Notes: generated by a model not told the origin, from the sequence alone. Positions 7,114-17,180 are shown, numbered from the stretch's first letter. The stretch is 50,317 nt of DNA from Rhodocyclales bacterium RIFCSPLOWO2_02_FULL_63_24 (GCA_001828935.1 MHZX01000027.1:12296-62612); one strand, 5' to 3'. Numbers and translations are program-made.

Positions 7114-8895
7114 ATGGGAATCATCAAGCCGCTGCCGGACCTCCTGATCAGCCAGATCGCCGCCGGCGAGGTGGTCGAGCGCCCGGCCTCGGTGCTCAAG
7201 GAATTGCTGGAAAACAGCCTCGACGCCGGTGCGGCAAAGATCGATGTGCAGCTCGAAGAGGGCGGCGTACGCCTGATTCGGGTCGCCGACGACGGCGCCG
7301 GCATCGCCCCCGAAGACCTGCCGCTGGCTCTGGCGCGCCACGCCACGAGCAAGATCGCCAGCCTCTACGACCTGGAACGGGTCGACAGCTATGGCTTTCG
7401 CGGCGAGGCGCTGGCCTCGATTGCATCGGTGGCGCGCGTCACCATGACCAGTCGCCATGCCGCCGAGACGCACGCCTTTCGTCTTCGCAGCGGGACCGAC
7501 GCAATAGAACCGGCGGCGCTGGCCGGCGGCACGGTGATCGAGGTCGCCGACCTGTACTTCAACACTCCGGCGCGGCGCAAGTTCCTCAAAGCCGAGGCCA
7601 CCGAATTCGCGCATTGCGACGAGGTGCTGCGCCGCATGGCGCTGGCGCGGCCCGACGTCGCCTTCACGCTGAGTCACAACGGCAGCGCGAAACGCCGTCT
7701 CGCCAGCGCCGACTTCCCACGTCGCGCGCGCGACATCATCGGCGAGGAGTTCTTTCCGCACGCCCGGTCGCTCGACGCCACGGCCGGGCCGCTGCGGCTT
7801 TCCGGCCTGGCCGCACTGCCGGCGTATTCGCGCGCGGCGCGCGACGAGCAATACTTCTTCGTCAATGGCCGCTATGTCCGCGACAAGCTGCTGACCCATG
7901 CCGCGCGCCAGGCCTGGACCGACATCCTGCACGGCGCACGGCATCCGGCCTATGTGCTGTTCCTCGAACTGGACCCGGCCGGCGTCGACGTCAACGTGCA
8001 TCCGGCCAAGACCGAAGTGCGCTTTCGCGACGCACGCGGCATCCACCAGTTTGTCTTCCATGCGTTGCAGCGTGCGCTGGCCGCGCCGCTCGTCGCAGCG
8101 GCGAGCCCGCCGATGACGTCACCGACAAATGCGCCGTCGCCCTTTTTCCAGGCCCGCCAGTCCGGCCTCGGCGTCGGCGAACCCGCCGCGCGGCCCTATC
8201 TCGAATTCGCCCGCGCCGCCTTTGCGGCAAGCGCAGCGCTCGCCCCGGACGACTTGCCGCGCGGCGCCGTGGCGCCAGCGCCGACTCCTGACGAGCGCGA
8301 CCAAGGCGCCGCGCCGCTGCTCGGCTATGCCATCGCCCAGCTGCACGGCGTCTACATCCTGGCCCAGAACGCCGGCGGCCTGGTGCTGGTCGACATGCAT
8401 GCGGCGCACGAACGCATCCTTTACGAGAAGCTGAAAACCAGCCTCGACGGCGGACCGCCGGCGACCCAATCCCTGCTGGTGCCGCTGCTGCTGTCGGCCA
8501 GCGAAGCGGAAATGGCGACTGCCGGCGAACACGCCGACGCGCTCGCCCAACTCGGTTTCGCCGTCGCCGCCGCCGGCCCCAGGGAACTCGCCGTACGCCG
8601 CCTGCCGGCGCTGCTGGCGGGCGGCAATGCGGTCGATCTGGTGCGCGCGCTACTTGGGGAACTGGCCGAGCATCCCGCCAGCCGCGTGGTCGAAACGCAA
8701 CGCAATGAACTGCTGGCGACCATGGCCTGTCACGGCGCGGTGCGCGCGCACCGGCTGCTCAGCCTGCCGGAAATGAACGCCCTGCTGCGCCAGATGGAGG
8801 AGACCGAACGCGCCGACCAGTGCAACCACGGCCGACCAACCTGGGTGCAGCTCTCGATGGCGGAGCTCGACCGGCTGTTCATGCGCGGACGCTGA
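7114..8895 (+). CDS. mutL: DNA mismatch repair protein MutL
   Basis: ATPase that couples MutS mismatch recognition to downstream nicking and unwinding. A 593-residue protein with a GHKL ATPase N-terminus: LISQIAAGEVVERPASVLKE, ENSLDAGA, the DDGAGI loop, GFRGEAL and FFVNGRYVRDK. After an Ala/Pro-rich linker (about residues 335-405) comes the MutL C-terminal dimerisation domain (LLGYAIAQLHGVYILAQN; DMHAAHERILYEK; MACHGAVRAHRLL; ending DQCNHGRPTW). The endonuclease motif DQHAxxERxxYE appears only in the related form DMHAAHERILYE, and I cannot say whether it cuts. In many Betaproteobacteria mutL is followed by miaA; here two minus-strand genes separate them. Confidence 0.97.
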   Translation: MGIIKPLPDLLISQIAAGEVVERPASVLKELLENSLDAGAAKIDVQLEEGGVRLIRVADDGAGIAPEDLPLALARHATSKIASLYDLERVDSYGFRGEALASIASVARVTMTSRHAAETHAFRLRSGTDAIEPAALAGGTVIEVADLYFNTPARRKFLKAEATEFAHCDEVLRRMALARPDVAFTLSHNGSAKRRLASADFPRRARDIIGEEFFPHARSLDATAGPLRLSGLAALPAYSRAARDEQYFFVNGRYVRDKLLTHAARQAWTDILHGARHPAYVLFLELDPAGVDVNVHPAKTEVRFRDARGIHQFVFHALQRALAAPLVAAASPPMTSPTNAPSPFFQARQSGLGVGEPAARPYLEFARAAFAASAALAPDDLPRGAVAPAPTPDERDQGAAPLLGYAIAQLHGVYILAQNAGGLVLVDMHAAHERILYEKLKTSLDGGPPATQSLLVPLLLSASEAEMATAGEHADALAQLGFAVAAAGPRELAVRRLPALLAGGNAVDLVRALLGELAEHPASRVVETQRNELLATMACHGAVRAHRLLSLPEMNALLRQMEETERADQCNHGRPTWVQLSMAELDRLFMRGR

Positions 8896-8916
8896 CCCGC
8901 ACGCAAGCGGGTCAGC
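8891..8916. terminator. Hairpin between convergent mutL and antiporter genes
   Basis: A perfect 10-bp inverted repeat, GCTGACCCGC / GCGGGTCAGC, with a 6-nt loop spans the mutL stop and the 3' flank of the antiporter gene. There is no T-tract on either side, so it is a stable hairpin in position to end both convergent transcripts rather than a textbook intrinsic terminator. Confidence 0.6.
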
Positions 8917-8919
8917 TAC

Positions 8920-10482
8920 CTACAAATGGGCTTCCTGATAGTCCAGGATTTCCTCGAGGTGATGCATCACCTCGTCACCAATTTCATTGTCTCGCCACAA
9001 ACGGATCAGTTCCCGTCGCTCGGCCTTGATCGCGGCATGCCGCAAGCGTTTGACCAGTTCGGTACGTGGCGTGAGTTCGAGGCCATCCGGTGCGGCCAGG
9101 GCGATGCGGTCGGCGATTTCCGCCCTGAGTTGATCCGCCCATTCAACCGGCGCCCCTTCGGCCGCCAGCATCCGGTCGATCGCGGCGAGGGCCGCTGAGC
9201 TCATGGCCGCCCGGACCCTTTGCTGCTCATCGTGCAGACTCCAGTCCGAGCCGACTTCGAGCTTGCGGATCAGGGACGTCAGCGTCAGCCCCTGTCCGAC
9301 CAGGGTCGCGGCAATCACGAAAAACGTGAGGAAGATGATCAGGTCGCGATGGGGAAACGCCTCCCCTCCCGGCAGTGTCAGGGGAAGCGCCAGGGCAGCG
9401 GCCAAGGAGACGATGCCACGCATGCCGCACCAGCTGATGATGAAGAGTTCCCGCTTGCGCGGCTTGGGCTCCTGCTCGCGAAGGTTGCCGCTCAGCCAGC
9501 GCGGCAAAAAGGCGACCGGATAGACCCAGACGAAACGCACGCCGATCGCAACGGTACTGACGAACAAGCCGATGCGAGCCAGCTCCGCTGCCGAGTAGCG
9601 GCCGACCAGGCCGGCCACCACGTCGGACATCTGCATGCCGATCAGCATGAAGATCAGGCTGTTCAGCAGAAACACCAGCAGGTTCCATACCGAGCGGGCG
9701 ATGATCCGCATCTCGGCGGAGACCAGCTCGGGCGAATAGCGTCCGCGCACCAGACCGGCCGCCACGACCGCGAGCACGCCGGACACGTGCACGGATTCGG
9801 CGACGATGTAGGCGGCATAGGGAATCGTCAGCGTGGTCAGCACCTCGATGAACGGATCGCCGAGATGGCGGTGAATGGATATGTACACGAATGCCAGGAC
9901 GATGCCGAGCGCAATACCGCCGGCCGACACGACGACAAACTGGGTGCCGGCATCGGCCAGCGAGAATGTGCCGGTCAATACGGCGGCAATCGCAAACTTG
10001 TACAGCACGAGCCCGGAAGCATCGTTCACCAGGCTTTCGCCCTCAAGAATGGTGACCATGCGTCTCGGTATGTTGAGGCGGGCGAGAATGGCCGTGGCTG
10101 CCACGGCATCGGGCGGAGAAACGATGGCACCGAGGACGAAGGCGGCCGCCCAGGGAACGTCGGGGACCATCAGTTTCAGCGCGGCGCCCACGGCGACCGT
10201 GGTGACGATGACCAAGCCGATGGCCAGCAGGCCGATGGGACGGATATTTGCCTTGAAGTCGTTCCAGGAGGTCAGCAACGCCGCCTGATAGAGAATCGGC
10301 GGCAGCACCACCACCAGGATGAGCTGAGGATCGAAGGGAAACTGCGGCAAGCGGGGCATCAGTCCCAGCAACGCGCCGCCCGCAACCAGCGCTATCGGAT
10401 AGGGAAACTTGAAGTGACGAGCCACCCAGCCAAGGGCGACCGACGCAAGCAATAACAGGAGGACAAGTTCAAGCAGCAGCAT
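8920..10482 (-). CDS. Na+/H+ antiporter, CPA1 family
   Basis: A 520-residue cation:proton antiporter. About twelve hydrophobic segments cover the first 400 residues, with the CPA1 hallmarks GAIVSPPDAVAATAIL and EGESLVNDASGLVLYKFA (the ND pair is the transport-site motif). A charged cytosolic tail of about 120 residues follows. Expected role: sodium or potassium extrusion and pH homeostasis at the inner membrane. It is monocistronic, converges on mutL, and is separated from the upstream CHAT gene by about 160 bp. Exact ion specificity is unknown. Confidence 0.9.
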   Translation of the reverse strand: MLLLELVLLLLLASVALGWVARHFKFPYPIALVAGGALLGLMPRLPQFPFDPQLILVVVLPPILYQAALLTSWNDFKANIRPIGLLAIGLVIVTTVAVGAALKLMVPDVPWAAAFVLGAIVSPPDAVAATAILARLNIPRRMVTILEGESLVNDASGLVLYKFAIAAVLTGTFSLADAGTQFVVVSAGGIALGIVLAFVYISIHRHLGDPFIEVLTTLTIPYAAYIVAESVHVSGVLAVVAAGLVRGRYSPELVSAEMRIIARSVWNLLVFLLNSLIFMLIGMQMSDVVAGLVGRYSAAELARIGLFVSTVAIGVRFVWVYPVAFLPRWLSGNLREQEPKPRKRELFIISWCGMRGIVSLAAALALPLTLPGGEAFPHRDLIIFLTFFVIAATLVGQGLTLTSLIRKLEVGSDWSLHDEQQRVRAAMSSAALAAIDRMLAAEGAPVEWADQLRAEIADRIALAAPDGLELTPRTELVKRLRHAAIKAERRELIRLWRDNEIGDEVMHHLEEILDYQEAHL

Positions 10483-10641
10483 CGCTTGCGTTCAACACCG
10501 AAAATCGAGCCGGGCTGGATTATCGCTGCTATCGGAAAATTGCGGGGCATTCGCCGGCAGAGGCTTACGGTCCGACGCCGGGCGGCGACCCGGCACGCAT
10601 AGCGCGCACCCGATCAGCCCGCGTTGGCGAACAACAGACCC

Positions 10642-13600
10642 TTACCGTCCCGGATCGCCATACAGCGCATAAGGCGCCCAAAAAGCCGGATGAGCGTAGG
10701 AATACTCCGCCTTGCCGCGTTCATCCCGCGCCACGCCCCTGTCGATCAGTTCCAGCATCGCCCGCCGCAGCGCCATGGCGCGGGTCATCTTGCCGTCCCT
10801 GGCATACCGCTCGAACAACTGCGTCACCAGGTCCCGCGCCGAAACGGTTTCCACCGGCCAGTGGGTGGCCAGCACGGCACGCGCGCCGGCATAGAAGAAG
10901 CCGCGGCCGAGACCGGATACCGCCTCCGCGCCGCTGCCATCGGCCGCCGCCGTGTTGCAGGCCGACAGCACCACCAGGTCGGCGTTCATCGACAGCTTGA
11001 GAATGTCGTCCAGCTTCAGCAGGCCGTCATAGATATCGCGGCCGGGCTGTGGCGCCAGCGCCAGCGCCGGCTGGTCGAGTCCCGGCAGATCGCCGGCAAT
11101 CAGGCCGTGTGTGGCGAAGGCGACCACGCGATGCTTCTTCAGATCGGCTTCCAGCACGTTCTTGCGGTTGGCCTGATCGCCGAAGAAAGTATGCGTCGGC
11201 AGGTTGGCGCCCAGCGCGGTACCGATCGCGAGAATCTCGTCGCGCGTGTCCGGCAGAGGCACCAGCATCGGCGTTCCCTGCTGGGCGGGAGGCGCAGCGG
11301 GAATCGCTTCGGCGCTGGTGATGTTTTCGTCCCACTTCGGCGCATGGCTGACCGTGAGGTTGCGCATGCCGCGCGCGCCTTTGGCTTTGCCTCTGCTTCG
11401 ATTTCCGCCCGGACTCGCCGCCGTTTTTTCGGCCGCGGTGTCGTGGCTGCCGAAGTCCGGATCGCCAAAACCGATAAAGGGATCGCGCTGCTCCTTGATC
11501 GCCGGCATGGAACGCAGGGTCACCAGGGCGCTGATCGAGGGCACATAGGCGATCGCGACCTTGCGCGCCAGCCACGGCGTTTGCCGATACTGCGACATCG
11601 GCAGACCGGGCTCAGCCTTGCCCGGCGCAACATTTCCGGTCGGCAACAGCGAGAAAGGAATCTGCCCCAGGGCCTCGTTGGCCACCACCAGCAGCGTATC
11701 GGCTTTCTCCCAGGCGCCCTGCACCGGCGCCAGCAATTCCTGGTACAGGGCCGATCCGGCTTCGAGATCAAAGCGCATCTGCTCGGGGCCCATGCCCGAC
11801 AGATCGACCGAATCGCGCAGACGCTTGACCATCGCGCCGACCCAGGAGGCTGGGAGCGAACTGAAGTGGAAACGCAACGCTCCATCCGTCCCCGTGGCCC
11901 AGACGTAGCTGCCGGCCGGCGTAACGTAGATCGACAGCAGCGCCTCATCGGGCCGCAACGCCTTGCGGGCGGTCGCCAGGTCGGCCGGACGCGGGCTGAC
12001 CAGCGCGTCGTATTGCGGAAACTGGCGGCGAATTTCGGCCAGGTCGCTTTGCTGTTCCTTTTGCAGCATGGCGATGCGGCCTTCCATGGCCGCGATCACG
12101 GCCGGCAGTTGCCGCTCCGGTGGCGCGGAACGCTGGCTGATCAGGTTCTTGTAGACGGCTTCGAGTTCGTCGTCGGCATCCTGCACTTTCTTGATCCGCG
12201 CACCGAGTTCGGAACTGCCGGCCGCCGCGCGCAGGGCCGATCCGGTGACGGCCTTCTGCACGCTCTGCCAACGTGCCACGTCGGCGACGCGGAAGGCTTC
12301 CGCGGTGTCCTTCTCGCTGCCGGTTCCCTTGCGTCCGACCAGGAGCACGAGGTATTCGTTCAGGATGTAGCGCAGGCGGTAGGTTCTGGCGACGCTGGTT
12401 TTCTGCTTGCCGATCGACCGGGCCGGATCGATCAGCACGGCAATCGCGCGCTCGAACTCCTTGCGCGCTTCGTCTACCCGGCCGGCGCGATGCAGCGCCA
12501 TGGCGCGATAGGCGCGGGCCTCGGCGGTGTAGTAGTGGTCGGGGCCAAAGCTCTTGGTGTGCTTGGCAAGCAGGTTGTCGCCATCGCGCAGCGCGTCGGA
12601 CACCCGTCCGACCGCATTGAAAGTACGAATCGAACTCAGCGTGCCCTGGGCGAAGCCTTCCTCGAGGCGGGTGTCGTCGGTCAGTTTGCTGCGAATCTGG
12701 TCGATCAGGATTGCGGCCTCGCCGAACCGATTGACGGTGCCGAGCGCATTGGCCAGGCCGATGCGGGCATTCAAACGCACCGGGGCACGCTCCGCAATGC
12801 CGGCCTCGGCCAGGGCCTTGTCCGCCCACTCGGCCAGTACCAGGGCCTCCGCGTAGCGCCCGCGGTTGGAGAAAACATTGTGCAGCACCGACAGGGCACG
12901 TCCGACGGTAGGGGAATTGCGGCCGTCGCGTGCCAAGGAACGCTTCAGCACCTCGCGCAACAGCAGTTCCGCCTCGTCGAGACGCCCTTGCGCCGTCAGG
13001 GTCTGTGCCAGGTAGATGCGCGTGGAGTCCGCGCCTTCCTCGGTGCGGCTGGCGGGCGGCACCCACTTCCCGGCCTCGCGGCGCGTATCCAGTTGATCAA
13101 TCTGGTCCCCGGCCTGGCGCAAGGCTGCCAGAAAAGCGCGTTCCTCTTCCTCGATGTGGCCCTCCCGCCGCAAAATGGCGCCGCGAGTGGTCTCGATCTG
13201 CTTGGACCAGGACGGCAGGTTGAGCGCTGCCCGGGGCCGCTGCGCAAGCCGCTTGAAGATCGTCTCGGCCTTGCCGTGCGCCGCTTTGGCACGCTCGATG
13301 TCGCCCAGGTGGAGGTAGTAGCCCGCCATCTGACAGTAGGCGGTGATCAGAAAGCCGTTGGGCGGGCCCTTTTCGAGTTCGCCCACGAACTCGGTATAGC
13401 TGTCGAGCGCCGCCGTCACGCCCGCGGCCAACGCGAGGTTGCCGGCGTACTCCGATCTGACGCGCAGAGAGCTGCCGATACCGCCAAGATTCTCGCTCTT
13501 GATCCCCCGTGCATATTCGATGGCCTTGGCGAGGAACTCGCCACGCCGCTCGACTTCGTGAAGTTCTCCGGCCGCGAGCGCCTTCCTGTGCCAGGCGATC

Positions 13601-13875
13601 GCCAACTGCCCCCGGTCGTCGGTCTCGGCAACAGCCACCTCCATCTCGGCGCGCAAGCTGTCGATCCGCGCCGGATCGGGCGTGTAGCTTTGCAGCAGCA
13701 AGACCAGGTCGGCAATGGTCGGCGGCGGCGGCTTGACGGCATCCACCACGGGACGCGACAGGTCGGCAGGCGCCGCTGGCTCGGCCTTGAGATTTCTCAC
13801 CTGGGCATTGACCGCCGAGACCTCCAACAGCAACAGCAGCGCGAGGCCCAGCCTTAGGTGTTTCAGCACTTGCAT
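10642..13875 (-). CDS. TPR-CHAT protein (predicted caspase-like peptidase), secreted
   Basis: A 1,077-residue protein: N-terminal signal peptide (HLRLGLALLLLLEVSAVNAQ), a long alpha-helical TPR array over roughly residues 50-620, and a C-terminal CHAT domain. The expected peptidase dyad is visible: His in FATHGLIAGDLPGLDQPALAL (about residue 922) and Cys in VVLSACNTAAADGSG (about residue 973), followed by GLGRGFFYAGARAVLATHWPV. CHAT domains are clan CD, caspase-like peptidases. The ATG at 13875 has GGAGG 8 nt upstream; the in-frame ATG at 13881 sits too close to it. The signal peptide argues for a periplasmic or outer role, unlike cytosolic CHAT defence effectors such as those of type III-E CRISPR. 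Targets unknown; no partner gene is adjacent. Confidence 0.88.
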   Translation of the reverse strand: MQVLKHLRLGLALLLLLEVSAVNAQVRNLKAEPAAPADLSRPVVDAVKPPPPTIADLVLLLQSYTPDPARIDSLRAEMEVAVAETDDRGQLAIAWHRKALAAGELHEVERRGEFLAKAIEYARGIKSENLGGIGSSLRVRSEYAGNLALAAGVTAALDSYTEFVGELEKGPPNGFLITAYCQMAGYYLHLGDIERAKAAHGKAETIFKRLAQRPRAALNLPSWSKQIETTRGAILRREGHIEEEERAFLAALRQAGDQIDQLDTRREAGKWVPPASRTEEGADSTRIYLAQTLTAQGRLDEAELLLREVLKRSLARDGRNSPTVGRALSVLHNVFSNRGRYAEALVLAEWADKALAEAGIAERAPVRLNARIGLANALGTVNRFGEAAILIDQIRSKLTDDTRLEEGFAQGTLSSIRTFNAVGRVSDALRDGDNLLAKHTKSFGPDHYYTAEARAYRAMALHRAGRVDEARKEFERAIAVLIDPARSIGKQKTSVARTYRLRYILNEYLVLLVGRKGTGSEKDTAEAFRVADVARWQSVQKAVTGSALRAAAGSSELGARIKKVQDADDELEAVYKNLISQRSAPPERQLPAVIAAMEGRIAMLQKEQQSDLAEIRRQFPQYDALVSPRPADLATARKALRPDEALLSIYVTPAGSYVWATGTDGALRFHFSSLPASWVGAMVKRLRDSVDLSGMGPEQMRFDLEAGSALYQELLAPVQGAWEKADTLLVVANEALGQIPFSLLPTGNVAPGKAEPGLPMSQYRQTPWLARKVAIAYVPSISALVTLRSMPAIKEQRDPFIGFGDPDFGSHDTAAEKTAASPGGNRSRGKAKGARGMRNLTVSHAPKWDENITSAEAIPAAPPAQQGTPMLVPLPDTRDEILAIGTALGANLPTHTFFGDQANRKNVLEADLKKHRVVAFATHGLIAGDLPGLDQPALALAPQPGRDIYDGLLKLDDILKLSMNADLVVLSACNTAAADGSGAEAVSGLGRGFFYAGARAVLATHWPVETVSARDLVTQLFERYARDGKMTRAMALRRAMLELIDRGVARDERGKAEYSYAHPAFWAPYALYGDPGR

Positions 13876-13964
13876 TCCCATTTCCTCCTGCCTGCGGGGC
13901 GATCGGCGACGTATCATTCCGACCCGCTAGACTACAGCGTCCAAGACCGCGAAACCACCCCTTT

Positions 13965-14900
13965 ATGCTTCAAGCACCGGCAATTCTATTGATCGGCCCC
14001 ACCGCCAGCGGCAAGACCGCGCTGGCCTTCGAACTGGCGACGCGCCTGCCTTGCGACATCGTCAGCGTCGATTCGGCGCAGGTGTTTTGCGACATGGACA
14101 TCGGCACCGCCAAGCCGGACGCCGCGACGCTGGCGCGCTTTCCGCACCGGCTGATCGACCTGATCACGCCGGAGCAGCGCTATTCGGCGGCGGCATTCCG
14201 CGCCGACGCCCTGCGCGAGATGGCGGCGATCACGGCCGCCGGCCGCATTCCGCTGCTGGTCGGCGGCACCATGCTCTATGTCAAGGCGCTGCGCTCCGGC
14301 CTGGCCGACCTGCCGCAGGCGGACGACGCACTGCGCAGCGAGATCGATGCGGAAGCCGCCGCGCGCGGCTGGCCGGCCCTGCACGCGGAACTGGCGCGAC
14401 TCGACCCGGAGACCGCCGCGCGCCTGAAGCCGACCGACGCCCAGCGCATCCAGCGCGCCATCGAAGTAGTGCGCCTCAGCGGCCGCACCCTGGGCAGTTT
14501 CTTTGCCGAACAGAAGACCGCTTCCCTGCCCTTCCGCAGCCTGACGCTGGCCTTGATGCCGGAGGATCGCGGCGCACTGCACCGCCGCATCGAACAGCGC
14601 TTCGACGCCATGCTGAAAGCCGGACTGGTCGACGAAGTGCTGACGCTGCGGCAGAAGTACCGGCTCGATCCCGAGCTGCCCTCGATGCGCTGCGTCGGCT
14701 ATCGCCAGGTGTGGGAAATGCTCGAAGGGCGGCTGCCGGCGGCCGAGTTGCGCGACCGCGGCGTCTTCGCCACGCGCCAGTTCGCCAAGCGGCAACTGAC
14801 CTGGCTCAAGAGCATGGACGATCTGACGATCGTCGATCCGCTGGCGTCGAACCCAACGGCCGCCGTGCTGGCCGCCGTCGAAGCCCACCTGTCCGTTTAA
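13965..14900 (+). CDS. miaA: tRNA dimethylallyltransferase
   Basis: Transfers a dimethylallyl group to N6 of A37 in tRNAs reading UNN codons, the first step to ms2i6A. A 311-residue protein with Walker A GPTASGKT at residues 10-17, VDSAQVFCDMDIGTAKP (catalytic Asp and substrate binding), the LLVGGTMLYVKAL block, the DAQRIQRAIEV helix and CVGYRQVWEML. Length matches the family. Downstream the convergent purM stop lies 40 bp away. Confidence 0.97.
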   Translation: MLQAPAILLIGPTASGKTALAFELATRLPCDIVSVDSAQVFCDMDIGTAKPDAATLARFPHRLIDLITPEQRYSAAAFRADALREMAAITAAGRIPLLVGGTMLYVKALRSGLADLPQADDALRSEIDAEAAARGWPALHAELARLDPETAARLKPTDAQRIQRAIEVVRLSGRTLGSFFAEQKTASLPFRSLTLALMPEDRGALHRRIEQRFDAMLKAGLVDEVLTLRQKYRLDPELPSMRCVGYRQVWEMLEGRLPAAELRDRGVFATRQFAKRQLTWLKSMDDLTIVDPLASNPTAAVLAAVEAHLSV

Positions 14901-14940
14901 GAGTCGGCGCTGGTGCTACGGCGACCGGCGCCCGCTGCCC

Positions 14941-15990
14941 TCATACGACGATGGTCTGCGCCTGCCCGGCGCCGCGCGCCGCGACGCGACCGATGCTGTG
15001 CACGGTCTCGCCCGCCGCGGCCAGCAATTGCATCGCCGCGCCGGCATCCGCCTCGGCGACGATCACCACCATGCCGATGCCGCAATTGAAGACGCGATGC
15101 ATCTCGGCATCGGCCACCTGCCCCTGTTGTTGCAGCCACTGGAACAGCGGCGGCAGCGGCCAGCGCTCGCGCTCGATGAGGGCCGTCAGGTGTTCGCCCA
15201 GCACCCGCGGAATATTCTCCGTCAGGCCGCCGCCGGTGATATGCGCCATGCCCTTCACCGGCATTGCCTGCATCAGCGCCAGCAGCGATCTGACGTAGAT
15301 CCGCGTCGGCGCGATGATCGCGTCGGCCAGCGGCACGCCACCCATGTCCTGCGCCAGATCGGGCTGCGCCCGCTCCAGGATCTTGCGGATCAGCGAATAA
15401 CCGTTGGAGTGCGCGCCGGAGGAACCCAGGCCGAGCACCACATCGCCCGGCCGGATCGACTTGCCGTCGATGATCGCCGATTTTTCCACGGCGCCAACGG
15501 CGAAGCCGGCCAGGTCGTATTCGCCATCGGGATACATGCTGGGCATTTCCGCAGTCTCGCCGCCGATCAGCGCGCAGCCGGCCATCTCGCAGCCCTTGGC
15601 AATGCCTTCGACCACCGTCGCGGCAGTGTTCACGTCGAGCCGGCCGCAGGCGAAGTAGTCGAGAAAGAACAGCGGCTCGGCACCCTGCACCAGTATGTCA
15701 TTGACGCTCATCGCCACCAGGTCCTGGCCCACCGTGTCGTGACGGTTCCACTGGAAGGCCAGCTTGAGTTTGGTGCCGACGCCGTCGGTGCCGGACACCA
15801 GCACCGGCTCGCGGTATTTCTTCGAGATCTCGAACAGCGCGCCGAAGCCGCCGATGCCGGCCAGCACTTCCGGCCGCATGGTGCGTTTGGCCGCGGGTTT
15901 GATGCGTTCCACCAAGGCATCGCCGGCATCGATATCGACACCGGCATCGCGGTAGGTAAGCGGGCTGGAAGCAGGGCTGGGAGCAGTCAA
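14941..15990 (-). CDS. purM: Phosphoribosylformylglycinamidine cyclo-ligase (AIR synthetase)
   Basis: Fifth step of purine synthesis, ATP-dependent ring closure of FGAM to AIR. The conserved protein begins at [20 protein letters not shown] and shows [74 protein letters not shown] and [15 protein letters not shown]. There is no ATG near the conserved N-terminus. A TTG at 15990, preceded by AAGGA seven bases upstream, gives 349 residues, close to E. coli PurM; the in-frame start at 16071 would add 27 residues of unconserved sequence. It is divergent from perM. Confidence 0.94.
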   Translation of the reverse strand: MTAPSPASSPLTYRDAGVDIDAGDALVERIKPAAKRTMRPEVLAGIGGFGALFEISKKYREPVLVSGTDGVGTKLKLAFQWNRHDTVGQDLVAMSVNDILVQGAEPLFFLDYFACGRLDVNTAATVVEGIAKGCEMAGCALIGGETAEMPSMYPDGEYDLAGFAVGAVEKSAIIDGKSIRPGDVVLGLGSSGAHSNGYSLIRKILERAQPDLAQDMGGVPLADAIIAPTRIYVRSLLALMQAMPVKGMAHITGGGLTENIPRVLGEHLTALIERERWPLPPLFQWLQQQGQVADAEMHRVFNCGIGMVVIVAEADAGAAMQLLAAAGETVHSIGRVAARGAGQAQTIVV

Positions 15991-16100
15991 GATGAAGTCC
16001 TTGGAGACGCGGGCGGAATGAGGGACAGCAGCGCGGTTTGGCGCCGGATCGGCGATAATCCGCGCTGCCAATCACGGCCAAGCACTGAATTTTACCGGAA

Positions 16101-17180
16101 ATGATCTCGCCACCCGATGCCACGCGCAGCGACCGGCTGCAAGCCACTTTGTGGATCGCGGCCGGGCTGGCGATTCTCGCGCTGCTCTACGCGCTCTCGC
16201 CGATACTCACGCCTTTCCTGCTGGCCGGCATCCTCGCCTACATCTGCAATCCGGTCACCGACCGCGTCACCCGCTGGGGCGTACCACGCGTGCTGGCGGT
16301 GGTGCTGGTCATGCTGGCGCTGGCCGCGCTGGCCGCCGGCCTGATCCTGATCATCCTGCCGCTGCTCTACGAAGAAGCCGCAGTGCTCGCGGCACGCACG
16401 CCGGAAGCCATGGCGCTGGCCAACGAGAAGCTGGCACCCTGGCTGCGGCAGCACTTCGGACTGCGCCTGCGCTTCGATCCAGCCTCGCTGCAGAAGCTTG
16501 CCGCCGGCAACTGGGATACCGTGCAGGCGATACTCGAACGGATCTACAGCTCGCTCAAGATCGGCGGCGTGGCGCTGGTCGGGCTGGCCATCAACATGAT
16601 GCTGGCGCCGGTGGTGATGTTCTACCTGCTGCTCGACTGGCACGGCCTGATCGGCCGCGTGGCCAACATGGTTCCGCGTCCCTGGCACGCCAAGCTGGTG
16701 AGCGTGGCGAACGACATCGATGCCGTGCTTTCCCAGTATCTGCGCGGCCAGATCCTGGTCATGGCGATCCTCGCGGTGTATTACAGCCTGGCCTTGTGGC
16801 TGATCGACATTCCCTCGGCGCTGTCGATCGGCGTCGTCACCGGCCTGCTGATCTTCATTCCCTATCTGGGATTCGCCACCGGCCTGATCCTGGCCTCGCT
16901 GGTCGCCACGCTTCAGTTCGCCGGCTGGGGGCCGATCGTCGCCGTGCTGATCGTGTATGGCATCGGGCAGGTCCTGGAAGGCTTCCTGCTGACCCCGTTT
17001 CTGGTCGGCGAACGCATCGGCCTGCACCCGCTGGCCGTCATCTTTGCCTTGATGGCCTTCGGCCAGATTTTCGGCTTCTTCGGCGTCCTCGCCGCGCTGC
17101 CGGCCTCGGCTGCGCTACTGGTCGGCTTGCGCGAGGTGCGCGCCTTATATTTGGCCAGCCGCTTCTATCAGGGTCGGTAG
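16101..17180 (+). CDS. AI-2E / PerM-family transporter
   Basis: A 359-residue membrane protein of the AI-2 exporter-like (AI-2E, formerly UPF0118) family: two N-terminal hydrophobic segments (LYALSPILTPFLLAGILAYI), a soluble helical region to about residue 150, then further hydrophobic segments with the family signatures PYLGFATGLILAS and GFLLTPFLVGERIGLHPLAVIFAL. Members export small molecules or act in Na+/H+ exchange; the substrate cannot be read from sequence. The gene ends directly at the hda ATG (TAG-ATG). A GATAAT at 16054-16059 may be its -10 box. Confidence 0.87.
   Translation: MISPPDATRSDRLQATLWIAAGLAILALLYALSPILTPFLLAGILAYICNPVTDRVTRWGVPRVLAVVLVMLALAALAAGLILIILPLLYEEAAVLAARTPEAMALANEKLAPWLRQHFGLRLRFDPASLQKLAAGNWDTVQAILERIYSSLKIGGVALVGLAINMMLAPVVMFYLLLDWHGLIGRVANMVPRPWHAKLVSVANDIDAVLSQYLRGQILVMAILAVYYSLALWLIDIPSALSIGVVTGLLIFIPYLGFATGLILASLVATLQFAGWGPIVAVLIVYGIGQVLEGFLLTPFLVGERIGLHPLAVIFALMAFGQIFGFFGVLAALPASAALLVGLREVRALYLASRFYQGR

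Noticed and set aside
7056..8061. Minus-strand open frame running through mutL into dedA and beyond
   Set aside because: Read-through shadow; the upper part is antisense to mutL and only the lower parts correspond to real genes in the dedA-lipoprotein-purN operon.
10624..13857. Very long plus-strand open frame (1,077 codons)
   Set aside because: It lies opposite the CHAT gene, is rich in Arg/Gln/His from antisense GC-rich codons and shows no family; the minus-strand frame has clear TPR and CHAT motifs.
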